The notes beneath the pieces are model-generated. The model saw only the letters and a program-made list of their open reading frames with translations, did no database searches and was not told the DNA's origin. From NCBI GenBank assembly GCA_910577765.1, contig CAJTOV010000003.1:24956-88955 (forward strand): DNA of 64,000 nucleotides. The letters run 5' to 3'. Positions 1-9,389 of this stretch are shown piece after piece (within the stretch, counting starts at the first letter, position 1; each line of letters starts with the position of its first letter). The stretch is from an uncultured Lachnospiraceae bacterium (GTDB taxonomy: Bacteria; Bacillota; Clostridia; Lachnospirales; Lachnospiraceae). The translations under genes were made by a program, and so were the position numbers.

Positions 1-1
1 T

Positions 2-2527
2 GTGGAGGAGCTGCTGTCTTTGAAGGCCAGCTGCCCCAGGGAGGAGGATGTATTTTCCGCCATGGCAGGAGCCGAGGGAAGTCTGGCAGCAGTGGTAAAC
101 CAGGTGAAGATATCCATCCGGTATCCGCCGGACGGCCTGCCGATTCTGATCCAGGGCAGTACCGGAGTGGGCAAGAGCCATCTGGCAGCCCTGGCCCACC
201 GGTATGCGGTTGCCCAGGGAATCCTGAAACCGGACGCACCTTTTCTTACTTTTAACTGTGCCCAGTATTTCAACAATGCGGAGCTTCTCTCATCCAGCCT
301 CTTTGGATATATGAAGGGAAGCTACACCGGGGCAGTCAGTGACCGGAAGGGGCTTCTGGAGGAAGCGGACGGCGGAATCCTGTTTATGGATGAGGTCCAC
401 CGGCTGAGTCCGGAGGGCCAGGAGAAGCTGTTTACTTTTATGGATAAGGGGATTTTCCGCCGTATGGGGGAGACCGGCGGCTGGAGGACTGCCCGGGTCC
501 GCTTTATCTTTGCCAGCAATCTGGATGTATCCAGCTACATGCTCCAGACCTTCCGCAGAAGGATTCCCATTCTTGTAAAGATCCCGGACTTAAAAGAGCG
601 GGTGCAGGAGGAGAAGCTGCAGATGATCTACCAGCATTTCATCCGGGAGGCAGGGAAGCTGGAGAAAGAAATCCGGATCAGCCGTACCGTGATCCAGGAT
701 ATGCTGTCGTTCTCTTATGAAGGAAATATAGGAGAACTGATCAATATCATCCAGTACCTGTGCGGCAATGCCCTGGTCAACAGCCGGGACGGGAAAATCC
801 GCATTACCAGGTCCTGCTATCCGGCGTATCTGCTGGGCCAGCTGTCCGGGGGCTTACAGCCGCCGGGGCAGGCAGGGGAACTGAGCATATCACCCGGGGA
901 GGATATCCGCAATCTGATCCGCAGGACCAGCCCGGACCAGGTAATCGCCGTTTCCTTTTTCAGTCAGCTGGTGATTGCCTACCGGACCGTGGAGAACGGG
1001 GAGGGAAGCTGGAAAGGCTTTGAGGAATCCTGGAAGCATACCCTGGAGCAGTATCTGGACCAGCTGTTTATCCGCAGGCAGTATCTGGAGGCGGAGAAGA
1101 TCAGGTTCTATGACCAGCGGACGGAAGATTACTACCGGCAGATGAACAGCAGTACCGGCGGGAAGGAACCGCCCCATGGGCTGGTGTCCATGGTTTCTTT
1201 GTATCTGGCCTGCAATCCGGATACCCTGCTGGAGGGGATCGGAGAGAAACCAAAGCTGCGCCGGCTGCTGGGGCAGCTGCGGGAAAGCTATGGGGAGGAA
1301 TACCGGCTGGCAGAGGATTTTTCCCGGTATCTGGGCCGGGAACTGGAGCGGCGGGCTTCCCTGGAGGACTCGGTATTCTTCACCTTGTACTTCCGCAATG
1401 TTATGCTGAAAATGCCGGATTCCCCTATCCGGGCCCTGGTGGTCTGCCATGGGGCTTCGGCAGCCCACAGTATGTCCAATGTGTGCAACAACTGTCTGGG
1501 AAAGCATATTTTCCAGCCCGTGGATCTGGCACCGGACACAAGCTTCGGCCAACTGGTAAAGAAGCTGCGGGACAGTCTGGAAAAGGGGCGGCAGGAGGGG
1601 GATGTGCTGGTGTTTGCAGACAGCGGGTCCATGCTGGAGGACATAATGCCGGACCGGCTGGCAGGGGCGCTTGCCATGCCTGAGTGTTCCGTAAGCGTGG
1701 TGACCCATGTGAACCTGCCCCTGCTGATGGCGGTGGGAAGGCGGATTCTGGAGAACCAGCCTGCGGACAGGATTATCTCCGGGGAGATCCTGGGCCATGG
1801 GCCCCGGTACAGCACTGTGAAGCCGGCGGCAGGACGGAAGCGGCTGATCATTACCACCTGCATCAGCGGGGAAGGCACAGCAGGCAAGATCCGGCATCTG
1901 CTGGCTGAAGCATTTTTTGATATTCCGGATCTGGAGATCCGCTCCATGGATTTCCAGCATCTGAAGAACCGGAAAGGGATTCCGGAGCAGTATCACCTGC
2001 TGGCAGTGGTGGGTACGGACAATCCGTTCCTGCCGGGAATCCGTTTTATTCCTATTGATAAACTGATCCTGGGAGAGGAAGAGGGGAGCCTGGGCAGTCT
2101 GTTCGGGGACAGCCTTTCCGGGGAGCACCGGCAGCGGATCAACAACCGCCTGGTGGCTAATTTCTCCCTGGAGAATATGGTGGGGTCCCTGACGATTATT
2201 GATGCCAGAATCCTTATGCAGGATATCGAGAGTTTCCTGGAGCGGTTTGAGCGGTATACCCACCGGATGCTCCCCAATAATCTCAAGATCAATCTGTTTG
2301 TCCACATCAGCGCCATGATGGAGCGGCTGGTGCGGGGAAACCCCATTACAGAATGCCAGGGGCTGGAGCATATGAAGCAGCAGGCCCCGGAATTTGCCGG
2401 CCTGTTCCAGCGGGCCTTCTCCCCTGTGGGAATGAAATATGGGGTGGAGATTAACGAAGAAGAGACAGCTGTTATTTATCAGATCATAAAGAATGCAAAT
2501 GAATCAGGAGGGGAAGATATAATATGA
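2..2527 (+). CDS. Sigma-54-dependent PRD transcriptional activator, LevR/ManR type (5' partial)
   Basis: Activator of sigma-54 RNA polymerase controlled by PTS phosphorylation. The reading frame is open from the window edge. The GTG at base 2 is probably not the start, because the family's N-terminal helix-turn-helix is missing and must lie upstream. Visible parts are an AAA+ domain (Walker A GSTGVGKS at residues 52-59, sigma-54 contact loop KGSYTGA at 105-111, Walker B ILFMDE near 126-131), a first PRD-like region (about 300-470), an EIIA-Man-like domain (about 475-610, VVCHG), an EIIB-like segment with ITTC (about 613-710), and a C-terminal PRD (about 720-835) with a His in LFVHISAMM. The loop reads GSYTGA rather than the usual GAFTGA. 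It overlaps the EIIA gene by 4 bp. No sigma-54 -24/-12 promoter was recognised in the window, so its target is probably outside. Confidence 0.9.
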   Translation: MEELLSLKASCPREEDVFSAMAGAEGSLAAVVNQVKISIRYPPDGLPILIQGSTGVGKSHLAALAHRYAVAQGILKPDAPFLTFNCAQYFNNAELLSSSLFGYMKGSYTGAVSDRKGLLEEADGGILFMDEVHRLSPEGQEKLFTFMDKGIFRRMGETGGWRTARVRFIFASNLDVSSYMLQTFRRRIPILVKIPDLKERVQEEKLQMIYQHFIREAGKLEKEIRISRTVIQDMLSFSYEGNIGELINIIQYLCGNALVNSRDGKIRITRSCYPAYLLGQLSGGLQPPGQAGELSISPGEDIRNLIRRTSPDQVIAVSFFSQLVIAYRTVENGEGSWKGFEESWKHTLEQYLDQLFIRRQYLEAEKIRFYDQRTEDYYRQMNSSTGGKEPPHGLVSMVSLYLACNPDTLLEGIGEKPKLRRLLGQLRESYGEEYRLAEDFSRYLGRELERRASLEDSVFFTLYFRNVMLKMPDSPIRALVVCHGASAAHSMSNVCNNCLGKHIFQPVDLAPDTSFGQLVKKLRDSLEKGRQEGDVLVFADSGSMLEDIMPDRLAGALAMPECSVSVVTHVNLPLLMAVGRRILENQPADRIISGEILGHGPRYSTVKPAAGRKRLIITTCISGEGTAGKIRHLLAEAFFDIPDLEIRSMDFQHLKNRKGIPEQYHLLAVVGTDNPFLPGIRFIPIDKLILGEEEGSLGSLFGDSLSGEHRQRINNRLVANFSLENMVGSLTIIDARILMQDIESFLERFERYTHRMLPNNLKINLFVHISAMMERLVRGNPITECQGLEHMKQQAPEFAGLFQRAFSPVGMKYGVEINEEETAVIYQIIKNANESGGEDII

Positions 2528-2943
2528 AACATTTTGTGATTGCAACCCATGGGTATTTCAGCCGGGAGCTGATCCGTTCTGCGGCCCTGATTATGGGGGA
2601 TGGCCCGGAGATTCTGCACTTGTGTATGTGTGAGACCACCACCGGGGAGGAGATTCGCAGCCGGATCCGGCAGAAGCTTGAGAAATGCGGGCAGGAGGAT
2701 CAGGTGATTATGATGACGGATGTGCTGGGAGGGAGTATCTGCACCCTGTGTTCCGAGTTCCTGGCTGACAGCCGGGTCCATGTTCTGGCCGGGGTCAATA
2801 TGCCAATGCTGCTGACGGTTCTGGGAAGCTGGGAATTCATGGACACAGAGGAACTGATCCAGGAGGCGGTACGAAGCGGCCGGGAAGGGATCTGCTATGT
2901 CAACGGCATACAGACGGATACGGAGGAGGAGCTGCCGGTGTAG
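2524..2943 (+). CDS. PTS mannose-family EIIA component, stand-alone
   Basis: Phosphocarrier subunit of the mannose/fructose/sorbose PTS family. The 139-residue protein starts KHFVIATHG, with the phospho-accepting His expected at residue 9. It also has the family's second conserved region, here DVLGGSICT. The ATG overlaps the stop of the upstream LevR-type activator (ATGA), so the two are translationally coupled. No EIIB, EIIC or EIID gene follows; the next gene is a YitT protein after a gap with its own promoter. It may serve a permease encoded upstream of the window, or act only as a phosphorylation sensor for the activator. Confidence 0.85.
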   Translation: MKHFVIATHGYFSRELIRSAALIMGDGPEILHLCMCETTTGEEIRSRIRQKLEKCGQEDQVIMMTDVLGGSICTLCSEFLADSRVHVLAGVNMPMLLTVLGSWEFMDTEELIQEAVRSGREGICYVNGIQTDTEEELPV

Positions 2944-2982
2944 GGGAACGGAAAATTTTGAATAGTCACAGGTTCTTTTTTC

Positions 2983-2991
2983 TGATATAAT
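2983..2991 (+). promoter_or_regulatory. Extended -10 promoter for the YitT gene
   Basis: A TGA-TATAAT extended -10 element lies about 75 bp upstream of the YitT start. The matching -35 at 17-bp spacing (2963-2968) is weak, which is common when the TGN extension is present. Confidence 0.55.
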
Positions 2992-3067
2992 CTAAGAAAA
3001 AGAGAGTACCGGCAGTGCAGACAGCAGAGGGCTGTGTGAACATGGTTGCACGGAGGGAGAATGATAC

Positions 3068-3931
3068 ATGAACAACTGGAACAGACAGAAGCGCTATATG
3101 ATCACAACCGCCGCAGTAGCGGCATCGGCTTTATTGCAGGCATTTACCATGCAGACCTTCATGACGCCGGTGCACCTTCTGCCCAGCGGTTTTACCGGAA
3201 TCGCCACCCTGATTGAGAACATTGCCGGCCTGTTTGGTCTCCGGTTCTCCACCTCCCTGGGTATGGTGCTTTTGAATATTCCGGTGGCGGTCTTCTGTTA
3301 CCGGCACATCGGAAAGAAATTCGTGCTGTTTTCCATGGCCCAGGTGGTGCTGGCCAGTATCCTGCTGAAGCTGGTTCCTTCCAGGCCTCTGTTTGATGAT
3401 CCCCTTCTGAACATCTGCTTCGGAGGGGTGCTGTATGGGCTGTCTGTGGCCGTGGCGCTGCGGGGCAATGCCTCCACAGCGGGAATGGACTTTATCGCCC
3501 TCTACGTGTCCAACCGGATCGGGAAATCCATCTGGCAGTATGTGTTTCTGTTTAACACTGCCATGCTGTGCCTGTTCGGATTTCTGTTTGGCTGGGAGTA
3601 TGCGGGGTATTCCATCCTGTTCCAGTTCATTTCCACCAAGACCATTGACAACTTCTACCACCGGTTCAAGCGGGTGACCCTTCAGATCACCACCCAGAAG
3701 CCAAAGGAGATCGTGGATGCCTATGTTCATTCCTTTATGCACGGGATTTCGGTAATGGACGGTTACGGGGGCTACAGCGGCAAGAAGATGAGCCTGCTTC
3801 ATACGGTGGTGTCCTCCTACGAGGTGCAGGATGTGCTCCATCTGCTGGAGGAGGTGGATGAAAAGATTATTATCAATATTCTGCCTACGGAGAACTTTGT
3901 GGGCGGGTTTTACAGGAAGCCTCTGGACTGA
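3068..3931 (+). CDS. YitT family membrane protein (DUF161/DUF2179)
   Basis: Integral membrane protein of unknown transport or regulatory role, 287 residues, normal for the family. About five hydrophobic helices fill residues 10-195. A soluble C-terminal DUF2179 domain (about 200-285) follows, with the segment GISVMDGYGGYSGKKM and a C-terminal FVGGFYRKP. The ATG is preceded by GGAGGGAG at good spacing. It has its own extended -10 promoter and is followed at 34 bp by the AAA/DUF1703 gene. Family membership is clear; function is not known. Confidence 0.9.
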   Translation: MNNWNRQKRYMITTAAVAASALLQAFTMQTFMTPVHLLPSGFTGIATLIENIAGLFGLRFSTSLGMVLLNIPVAVFCYRHIGKKFVLFSMAQVVLASILLKLVPSRPLFDDPLLNICFGGVLYGLSVAVALRGNASTAGMDFIALYVSNRIGKSIWQYVFLFNTAMLCLFGFLFGWEYAGYSILFQFISTKTIDNFYHRFKRVTLQITTQKPKEIVDAYVHSFMHGISVMDGYGGYSGKKMSLLHTVVSSYEVQDVLHLLEEVDEKIIINILPTENFVGGFYRKPLD

Positions 3932-3965
3932 GGCGGCGGTCAGTGGGGAAAAGAGGTGAAGGTCT

Positions 3966-5537
3966 ATGGGCATTTACGTGAATCCAGGCAATACGGCATT
4001 TGAGATGGCACGGTTTTCTGACATCTACGTGGATAAGAGCATGCTGATCGCAAGGGTCAGCAAAGCATACCGGACAGAGCAGCGGTTTATCTGTGTCAGC
4101 AGGCCCCGGCGGTTCGGGAAATCCATGGCAGCCAACATGCTGGCCGCCTATTACAGCCGCGGGTGTGATTCGGCGGAGCTTTTCTCCGGACTGGAGATTG
4201 AGCAGGATGGGTCATATAGGGAGCATTTAAACCAGCACAATGTGATCCGGCTGGATATCCAGCAGTTTCTGGAATCCAGGCGGGATCTGGATACCTTTAT
4301 CCGGCAGATCGAAGATGCGGTGGTGGAAGAGCTGATGGAAGAATTTCCGGACTGCCGGGGATTTGGGCCAGGCAGCAGGCTGAAAGTGGCCCTGAACAAA
4401 ATCTTCAATCAGACGAAAACGGGATTTATCTTTATTCTGGATGAGTGGGACTGTGTGTTCCGGGTTGCCCGGGAACAGAAGGAGGCCCAGAAGGATTATC
4501 TGGATTTTCTGCGGGGATTATTTAAGGGGCAGGAGTATGTGAATCTGGTGTACATGACGGGAATTCTGCCTGTCAAGAAGTATGGGGAGCACTCGGCTGT
4601 CAACATTTTTGAAGAATTCTCCATGCTGGATTCTGCGGACCTGGCCGGATTTTTCGGATTCACCAGGACGGAGGTTCAGAAGCTGTGCAGCCAGAAAGGG
4701 ATTGATTTCCCGGAAATGGAGAAATGGTACGATGGATATGTGCTGAATGGCATGCACATCTACAATCCCAAATCCGTGACGGATGTAATGCGGCGTGGCC
4801 AGTTTCAGAGCTACTGGACCGGGACCGAGACCTATGAGGCGCTGAAGGTGTATATTGACTTGAATTTTGACGGTCTCAAGGAAGCCGTAATCGGGATGCT
4901 GGGAAATGTTCCCTGCCGAATAGACCCGTCCACCAGCCAGAACGATATGACCACCTTCAAGACAAAGGACGATGTACTGACTCTGCTGGTGCACCTGGGG
5001 TACCTGGCTTATGACAAGACAGCCGGAAACGTATTTATCCCCAACCTGGAAATCACCCAGGAATATCTGCGAGCCGTGAAGGTAGGCGGCTGGGACGGCC
5101 TGATCCAGTCCCTGGAGCGCTCCGAAGACCTGCTGAAAAGCACCTGGGCCATGGATGGGGAAGCCGTGGCAAAAGGGGTGGCCGCCATCCACAGCGAGAC
5201 AGCCTCCATACTGAAATACAATAACGAAAACTCCCTTACCTGCACCATCCTCATGGCCTACTACAGTGCCAAAGTCTGTTACATGAACCCGGTTCTGGAG
5301 CTGCCTTCCGGGAAAGGCTATGCGGATGTGGTGTACCTGCCCAAACGGAATGTGGGCAAACCGGCGCTTCTGGTGGAACTGAAGTGGAACCGTTCCGCCC
5401 AGGGAGCCATTGCCCAGATCAGGGAAAAAAAGTATGCCTCCTGGGTAGAGAATTACACTGGGGAAATCCTTCTGGTGGGGATCAGTTATGATGAGGAAAA
5501 GGGACATGCGTGTGTGATTGAAAAGCACATTTTATGA
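3966..5537 (+). CDS. AAA-ATPase-like protein with C-terminal PD-(D/E)XK nuclease-like domain (DUF1703)
   Basis: Member of the large, poorly understood AAA-ATPase_like plus DUF1703 family, expanded in gut Clostridia and Bacteroidetes. The N-terminus carries FSDIYVDKSMLI and a P-loop-like RPRRFGKS (about residues 46-53), with a Walker B-like FIFILDEWD near 155-163. The C-terminal third (about 440-500) has the DUF1703 nuclease-like pattern YADVVYLP...ALLVELKW. SD AGAGGTGA precedes the ATG. Length (523) is normal for the family. A role in defence or in DNA processing has been suggested for relatives, but I cannot assign one here. A repeat fragment follows directly downstream. Confidence 0.85.
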   Translation: MGIYVNPGNTAFEMARFSDIYVDKSMLIARVSKAYRTEQRFICVSRPRRFGKSMAANMLAAYYSRGCDSAELFSGLEIEQDGSYREHLNQHNVIRLDIQQFLESRRDLDTFIRQIEDAVVEELMEEFPDCRGFGPGSRLKVALNKIFNQTKTGFIFILDEWDCVFRVAREQKEAQKDYLDFLRGLFKGQEYVNLVYMTGILPVKKYGEHSAVNIFEEFSMLDSADLAGFFGFTRTEVQKLCSQKGIDFPEMEKWYDGYVLNGMHIYNPKSVTDVMRRGQFQSYWTGTETYEALKVYIDLNFDGLKEAVIGMLGNVPCRIDPSTSQNDMTTFKTKDDVLTLLVHLGYLAYDKTAGNVFIPNLEITQEYLRAVKVGGWDGLIQSLERSEDLLKSTWAMDGEAVAKGVAAIHSETASILKYNNENSLTCTILMAYYSAKVCYMNPVLELPSGKGYADVVYLPKRNVGKPALLVELKWNRSAQGAIAQIREKKYASWVENYTGEILLVGISYDEEKGHACVIEKHIL

Positions 5538-5570
5538 AAGGCAGGAGGCTGCGGGTTAATCCCAAAGCAG

Positions 5571-5629
5571 GTAACAGATGCTGCTATTTGCAGGGGCATC
5601 TTCTTGCCCGGGCTGAACCGGACAAGAAG
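5571..5629. repeat. Degenerate fragment of the hairpin repeat family
   Basis: Bases 5593-5629 (GGGGCATCTTCTTG, then CCGGACAAGAAG) match the large-hairpin part of the full elements at 48094-48242 and 52344-52495, with an altered loop. The fragment begins with GTAACAG, resembling the element terminus. It lies between converging genes and could act as a transcription terminator in either direction. The element's other two hairpins are absent. Confidence 0.55.
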
Positions 5630-5654
5630 TATTTCCCTGCTTTCAGCCGCCTTC

Positions 5655-6080
5655 TCATCCGGCCGCATTTTGCAAATCCAGGATAAACTGGTAAGCAAAT
5701 CCGATCCCGTCACAAGTCAGTTGTTCGCACATATGGGGCGGATCATTTTCCGAGAAACCGGTGGGACGCAGTTCCAGACACCGCAGGGAACCGAAGGTCC
5801 TGTCAAAAGCTGCCGCAAAATCATGGCAGGCAGCCACGATTTCATGGTCTGTTCTGCCTAGCACATGAAGATAGATTCCCATAAACATAAGCGAGCCCTC
5901 GACGATGCCGCACTGGGCCCTGTATCCGCCGGCTCCATGGAGTCCGGCCGCAGACAGGAGGGTCTGTGGTTCAATGGCAGTTCCCAATAGTTCGCCAAGA
6001 CAGATCAGGGCTGTTCTTGCACAATTTATATCATTCTTCCAGTACAATTCATGTACCCGGTTTCTTATATATTCTTTCAT
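5655..6080 (-). CDS. C_GCAxxG_C_C family protein
   Basis: Small (141 residues) putative redox or metal-binding protein of the C-GCAxxG-C-C family (DVU_1555 type). Conserved spacing of Cys and Gly is visible: C in DINCART, GAGGYRAQCGIVEG in the middle, CHDF, then C in SLRCLEL and C residues in HMCEQLTCDG. The ATG (complement of 6078-6080) is preceded by AGGAGG at 10-base spacing. It stands alone on the minus strand between the AAA/DUF1703 gene and metG. Relatives are often found near electron-transfer genes, but nothing here indicates its partner. Confidence 0.82.
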   Translation of the reverse strand: MKEYIRNRVHELYWKNDINCARTALICLGELLGTAIEPQTLLSAAGLHGAGGYRAQCGIVEGSLMFMGIYLHVLGRTDHEIVAACHDFAAAFDRTFGSLRCLELRPTGFSENDPPHMCEQLTCDGIGFAYQFILDLQNAAG

Positions 6081-6201
6081 GATGTAAATTCCTCCTGGTG
6101 GCTTAAGAATGATTACTGCTCATGGAGCATCTTATTGTCCGACTATGCCAGACAGAAAGCACTGGATGTTCGCCCGATTTATGCCGGAACCTTTCCATTC
6201 C

Positions 6202-6230
6202 TTGTCTTTTTCCCCACTTTATGTTATAGT
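6202..6230 (+). promoter_or_regulatory. Promoter of metG
   Basis: TTGTCT, 17-bp spacer, TATAGT, with TGT immediately before the -10. It sits 43 bp upstream of the metG start. No T-box leader is visible in the short leader. Confidence 0.6.
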
Positions 6231-6272
6231 GTGAAATAATCAGATGATATTTATTTTAGGAGGGATTGACTC

Positions 6273-8342
6273 ATGTGTCAAGAACAGAATTGTAAATGCA
6301 AAAAGCCGTACTACATTACCACTGCCATCGCCTACACCTCCGGCAAGCCTCATATAGGCAACACCTATGAGATCGTGCTGGCCGACAGCATTGCCCGGTA
6401 TAAGCGGGAGCAGGGATATGATGTCCGGTTCCAGACCGGCACCGACGAGCATGGCCAGAAGATCGAGCTGAAAGCAGCGGAAGCAGGCGTGACCCCCCAG
6501 GCCTTTGTGGACCAGGTAGCAGACCAGATTAAGCAGATCTGGGATATGATGAACACCTCCTATGACAAGTTCATCCGCACCACGGACAAGGACCACGAGG
6601 CCCAGGTCCAGAAGATTTTTAAGAAATTATACGATCAGGGAGATATTTACAAAGGCTACTATGAAGGCCTTTACTGCACCCCCTGCGAGTCCTTCTTCAC
6701 CGAGTCCCAGCTGGTGGACGGCAAATGTCCCGACTGCGGACGGGAGGTCCAGCCTGCCAAAGAGGAAGCCTACTTCTTCAAAATGAGCAAGTACGCAGAC
6801 CGTCTCATTGCCCATATTAACCAGCACCCGGAGTTCATTCAGCCCGTATCCCGCAAGAACGAGATGATGAACAATTTCCTGCTTCCCGGTCTCCAGGACC
6901 TGTGTGTGTCCCGCACCTCCTTTACGTGGGGGGTTCCGGTGGACTTTGACCCCAGGCATGTGACCTACGTGTGGCTGGACGCCCTGACCAACTACATTAC
7001 CGGTCTGGGCTACGATGCCGACGGCAGCCATGGAGAGCTGTTCGGAAAATACTGGCCTGCGGATCTGCACCTGATCGGCAAGGATATTATCCGGTTCCAT
7101 ACCATTTACTGGCCCATTTTCCTGATGGCCCTGGACATTCCCCTGCCCACGCAGGTGTTCGGCCACCCCTGGCTGCTGCAGGGAGACGGCAAGATGAGCA
7201 AATCCCGTGGAAATGTCCTTTACGCCGATACCCTGGTGGATTTCTTCGGCGTGGATGCGGTCCGTTACTTTGTGCTTCATGAAATGCCCTTTGACAATGA
7301 CGGAGTGATCTCCTGGGAGCTGATGGTGGAGCGGATGAACTCTGACCTGGCCAACATCCTGGGAAATCTGGTAAATAGGACCATTTCCATGTCCAACAAA
7401 TACTTCGGCGGCCTGGTGCGGGACGGCGGTGCGGCGGAGGAAGTGGATGCAGACTTAAAGCAGGTGGTACTGGAATCCGTGAAAAAGGCAGACGCCAAAA
7501 TGGACGAGCTGCGGGTGGCAGATGCCATCTCCGAGATCTTCAACATTTTCCGCCGGTGCAACAAGTATATTGACGAGACCATGCCATGGGCCCTGGCCAA
7601 GGACGAGGCTAAGAAGGACCGTCTGGCTACGGTACTCTATAATCTGGTGGAGGCCATCACCATAGGCGCCTCCCTGCTGGAATCCTTTATGCCTGAGACC
7701 TCGGCGAAGATTCTTGCCCAGCTCAATGCCTCCAAACGGACCCTTGCGGATATGGGTACCTTTGGTCTCTATCCGTCCGGCAGTCAGGTGACCGGCAAGC
7801 CGGAGATCCTTTTCGCCCGGATGGATGTAAAGGAAGTGCTGGATAAGGTGGAAGCCATGCACGCTGCCCAGGAAGCAGCGGAACAGGCCGCCGGAGCAGG
7901 AAATGCTGACGGAGCCAAGGCTGGAGATGCTGTTTCCGGAGCCGCCGGAAACGCATCCGGGGCCGGTGCTGCCGGAACCGCCGGAGAAGCTGCTCCCATT
8001 GACGTGGAGGCCAAGCCGGAGATCACCTACGAGGATTTCGCAAAGCTCCAGTTCCAGGTAGGGGAGATCATCGCCTGTGAGGAAGTGAAGAAATCCCGGA
8101 AGCTTCTGTGCAGCCAGGTAAAGATCGGAAGCCAGGTGCGCCAGATCGTCAGTGGTATCAAGTCCTGCTACTCACCGGAGGAGATGGTAGGCAAGAAGGT
8201 GATGGTTGTTACCAATCTGAAGCCTGCCAAGCTGGCCGGACTTATGTCAGAGGGCATGCTTCTGTGTGCAGAGGATGCGGAAGGCAGTCTGTCCCTGATG
8301 GTACCGGAGAAATCCATGCCGTCCGGAGCGGAAATCTGCTGA
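6273..8342 (+). CDS. metG: Methionyl-tRNA synthetase with C-terminal tRNA-binding domain
   Basis: Class I aminoacyl-tRNA synthetase that charges tRNA-Met. The HIGH-type motif reads HIGN in GKPHIGNTYE. A zinc knuckle is present (CTPC and CPDC pairs), and the KMSKS motif is exact in KMSKSRGNV. Residues after about 585 form the EMAP/Trbp111-like tRNA-binding domain (KLQFQVGEIIACEEV...). Between catalytic body and this domain lies an unusually Ala/Gly-rich linker (about residues 530-575) unlike normal MetG. SD AGGAGG precedes the ATG. The stop overlaps the next start by one base (TGATG), so traX-like and probably tatD are co-transcribed with it. Confidence 0.97.
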   Translation: MCQEQNCKCKKPYYITTAIAYTSGKPHIGNTYEIVLADSIARYKREQGYDVRFQTGTDEHGQKIELKAAEAGVTPQAFVDQVADQIKQIWDMMNTSYDKFIRTTDKDHEAQVQKIFKKLYDQGDIYKGYYEGLYCTPCESFFTESQLVDGKCPDCGREVQPAKEEAYFFKMSKYADRLIAHINQHPEFIQPVSRKNEMMNNFLLPGLQDLCVSRTSFTWGVPVDFDPRHVTYVWLDALTNYITGLGYDADGSHGELFGKYWPADLHLIGKDIIRFHTIYWPIFLMALDIPLPTQVFGHPWLLQGDGKMSKSRGNVLYADTLVDFFGVDAVRYFVLHEMPFDNDGVISWELMVERMNSDLANILGNLVNRTISMSNKYFGGLVRDGGAAEEVDADLKQVVLESVKKADAKMDELRVADAISEIFNIFRRCNKYIDETMPWALAKDEAKKDRLATVLYNLVEAITIGASLLESFMPETSAKILAQLNASKRTLADMGTFGLYPSGSQVTGKPEILFARMDVKEVLDKVEAMHAAQEAAEQAAGAGNADGAKAGDAVSGAAGNASGAGAAGTAGEAAPIDVEAKPEITYEDFAKLQFQVGEIIACEEVKKSRKLLCSQVKIGSQVRQIVSGIKSCYSPEEMVGKKVMVVTNLKPAKLAGLMSEGMLLCAEDAEGSLSLMVPEKSMPSGAEIC

Positions 8343-9310
8343 TGTCCGGGAGAGAGTCCGGCATTCTGCCGGGAAATCCGCCGGGGAGCCAGCCAGTCCG
8401 GCATGGTCTGTTTTCCAGGGGCCTAAGCGGCAGCCAGTTAAAGCTGGCTGCCGTTATCACAATGCTGATTGACCACACGGCATTTCTCCTGCTGGGCCGG
8501 GGCTGGCTTCCTGCCCTGGCAGAGCAGCTAAGGCTTCTGGCAGCCACCGGTTCCGGTATCCGGCAGCCAGCCTATGCCACCCTTCTGGCCAGCTACCAGA
8601 ACTGGGTCCTGGTATACCGGACCATGCGCACCATGGGGCGGGTTGCCTTTCCCATCTACGCCTTTTTGCTGGTGGAAGGCTATTGCCACACCCGGGACTG
8701 GCGCCGGTACGGGGCACGGCTGGGGATCTTTGCCCTGGTGTCGGAGATTCCCTTTGACCTGGTGACCACCGGCAGCATGTTCAGTCCAATGGTCCAGAAT
8801 GTCTTCTTCACCCTGCTGATCGGTCTGCTGACACTCAAAGCCCTGGACTTTCTGGGTAATCCGTCAGCATCCCCGGGCCAGTCTTCCCGGTCAGCGTTCC
8901 CGGGCCAGTCTTCCCAGTCAGCGTCCCCGGGTCCCTCCTCCCAGCCCACCTTTCAGGCTTACCAGTCCGGTATGACAGGAAGCCTGCTGCGGGCCGCGGT
9001 CCTGGTGGGAGCCCTCTATCTGGCCTGGTATCTGCACACGGATTACGATTGCGGAGGAATCCTCCTGATTCTGGTCTTTTACTATTTCCGCGCCTGGCGG
9101 CAGCGGGGCTGTTTCATAGGACTTTTCTGGATGATGTGTGTGTCAGGCACCTGGTACTACCTGCCCGGCTACATGGCCTCCTTTGGCCTGATCTGGCTCT
9201 ACAACGGCCAGCGGGGACGGCAGCCCTGGCCGTGGAAAATGGCTTATTACCTGTTTTACCCGCTTCATCTGCTGGCCCTGTATGGAATTTATGCATTTGT
9301 AATAGTTTAG
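8342..9310 (+). CDS. TraX family membrane protein
   Basis: TraX family (PF05857) integral membrane protein of 322 residues. The family was named for F-pilin acetylation, but chromosomal Firmicute members have no known role. The diagnostic N-terminal LKLAAVITMLIDHTAF is present, followed by about eight hydrophobic helices, GRVAFPIYAFLLVEG and a C-terminal YYLFYPLHLLALYGIY. I chose ATG 8342, overlapping the metG stop by one base; the frame is open further upstream but that part lies inside metG. A Ser/Gly/Pro/Gln-rich insert made of 9-residue repeats interrupts a loop near residues 175-201. Confidence 0.85.
   Translation: MSGRESGILPGNPPGSQPVRHGLFSRGLSGSQLKLAAVITMLIDHTAFLLLGRGWLPALAEQLRLLAATGSGIRQPAYATLLASYQNWVLVYRTMRTMGRVAFPIYAFLLVEGYCHTRDWRRYGARLGIFALVSEIPFDLVTTGSMFSPMVQNVFFTLLIGLLTLKALDFLGNPSASPGQSSRSAFPGQSSQSASPGPSSQPTFQAYQSGMTGSLLRAAVLVGALYLAWYLHTDYDCGGILLILVFYYFRAWRQRGCFIGLFWMMCVSGTWYYLPGYMASFGLIWLYNGQRGRQPWPWKMAYYLFYPLHLLALYGIYAFVIV
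8864..8944 (+). repeat. In-frame tandem repeat, 27 bp x 3, in the TraX-like gene
   Basis: Three consecutive 27-bp units encode SASPGQSSR, SAFPGQSSQ and SASPGPSSQ in a loop between membrane helices. The units are nearly identical at DNA level, pointing to recent slippage or duplication. Length changes would stay in frame. Confidence 0.85.
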
Positions 9311-9389
9311 ACATCCCCTGAACAGTTACATGCAGTCCCCTTCACCGGACGAGATCCGTCCGTTACACTTCCCCCGGAAAGGAGCCCCC

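Noticed and set aside
890..2371. A 493-codon minus-strand open frame opposite the LevR-type gene
   Set aside because: Composition is unlike a real protein and it is antisense to clear PRD/EIIA domains.
6081..6272. A T-box riboswitch upstream of metG
   Set aside because: No T-box-like sequence or specifier hairpin is visible, and the predicted leader is only about 40 bases.
8108..8341. An N-terminal extension of the TraX-like protein by 78 codons
   Set aside because: That stretch lies inside metG in another frame; the TraX family motif begins soon after ATG 8342.
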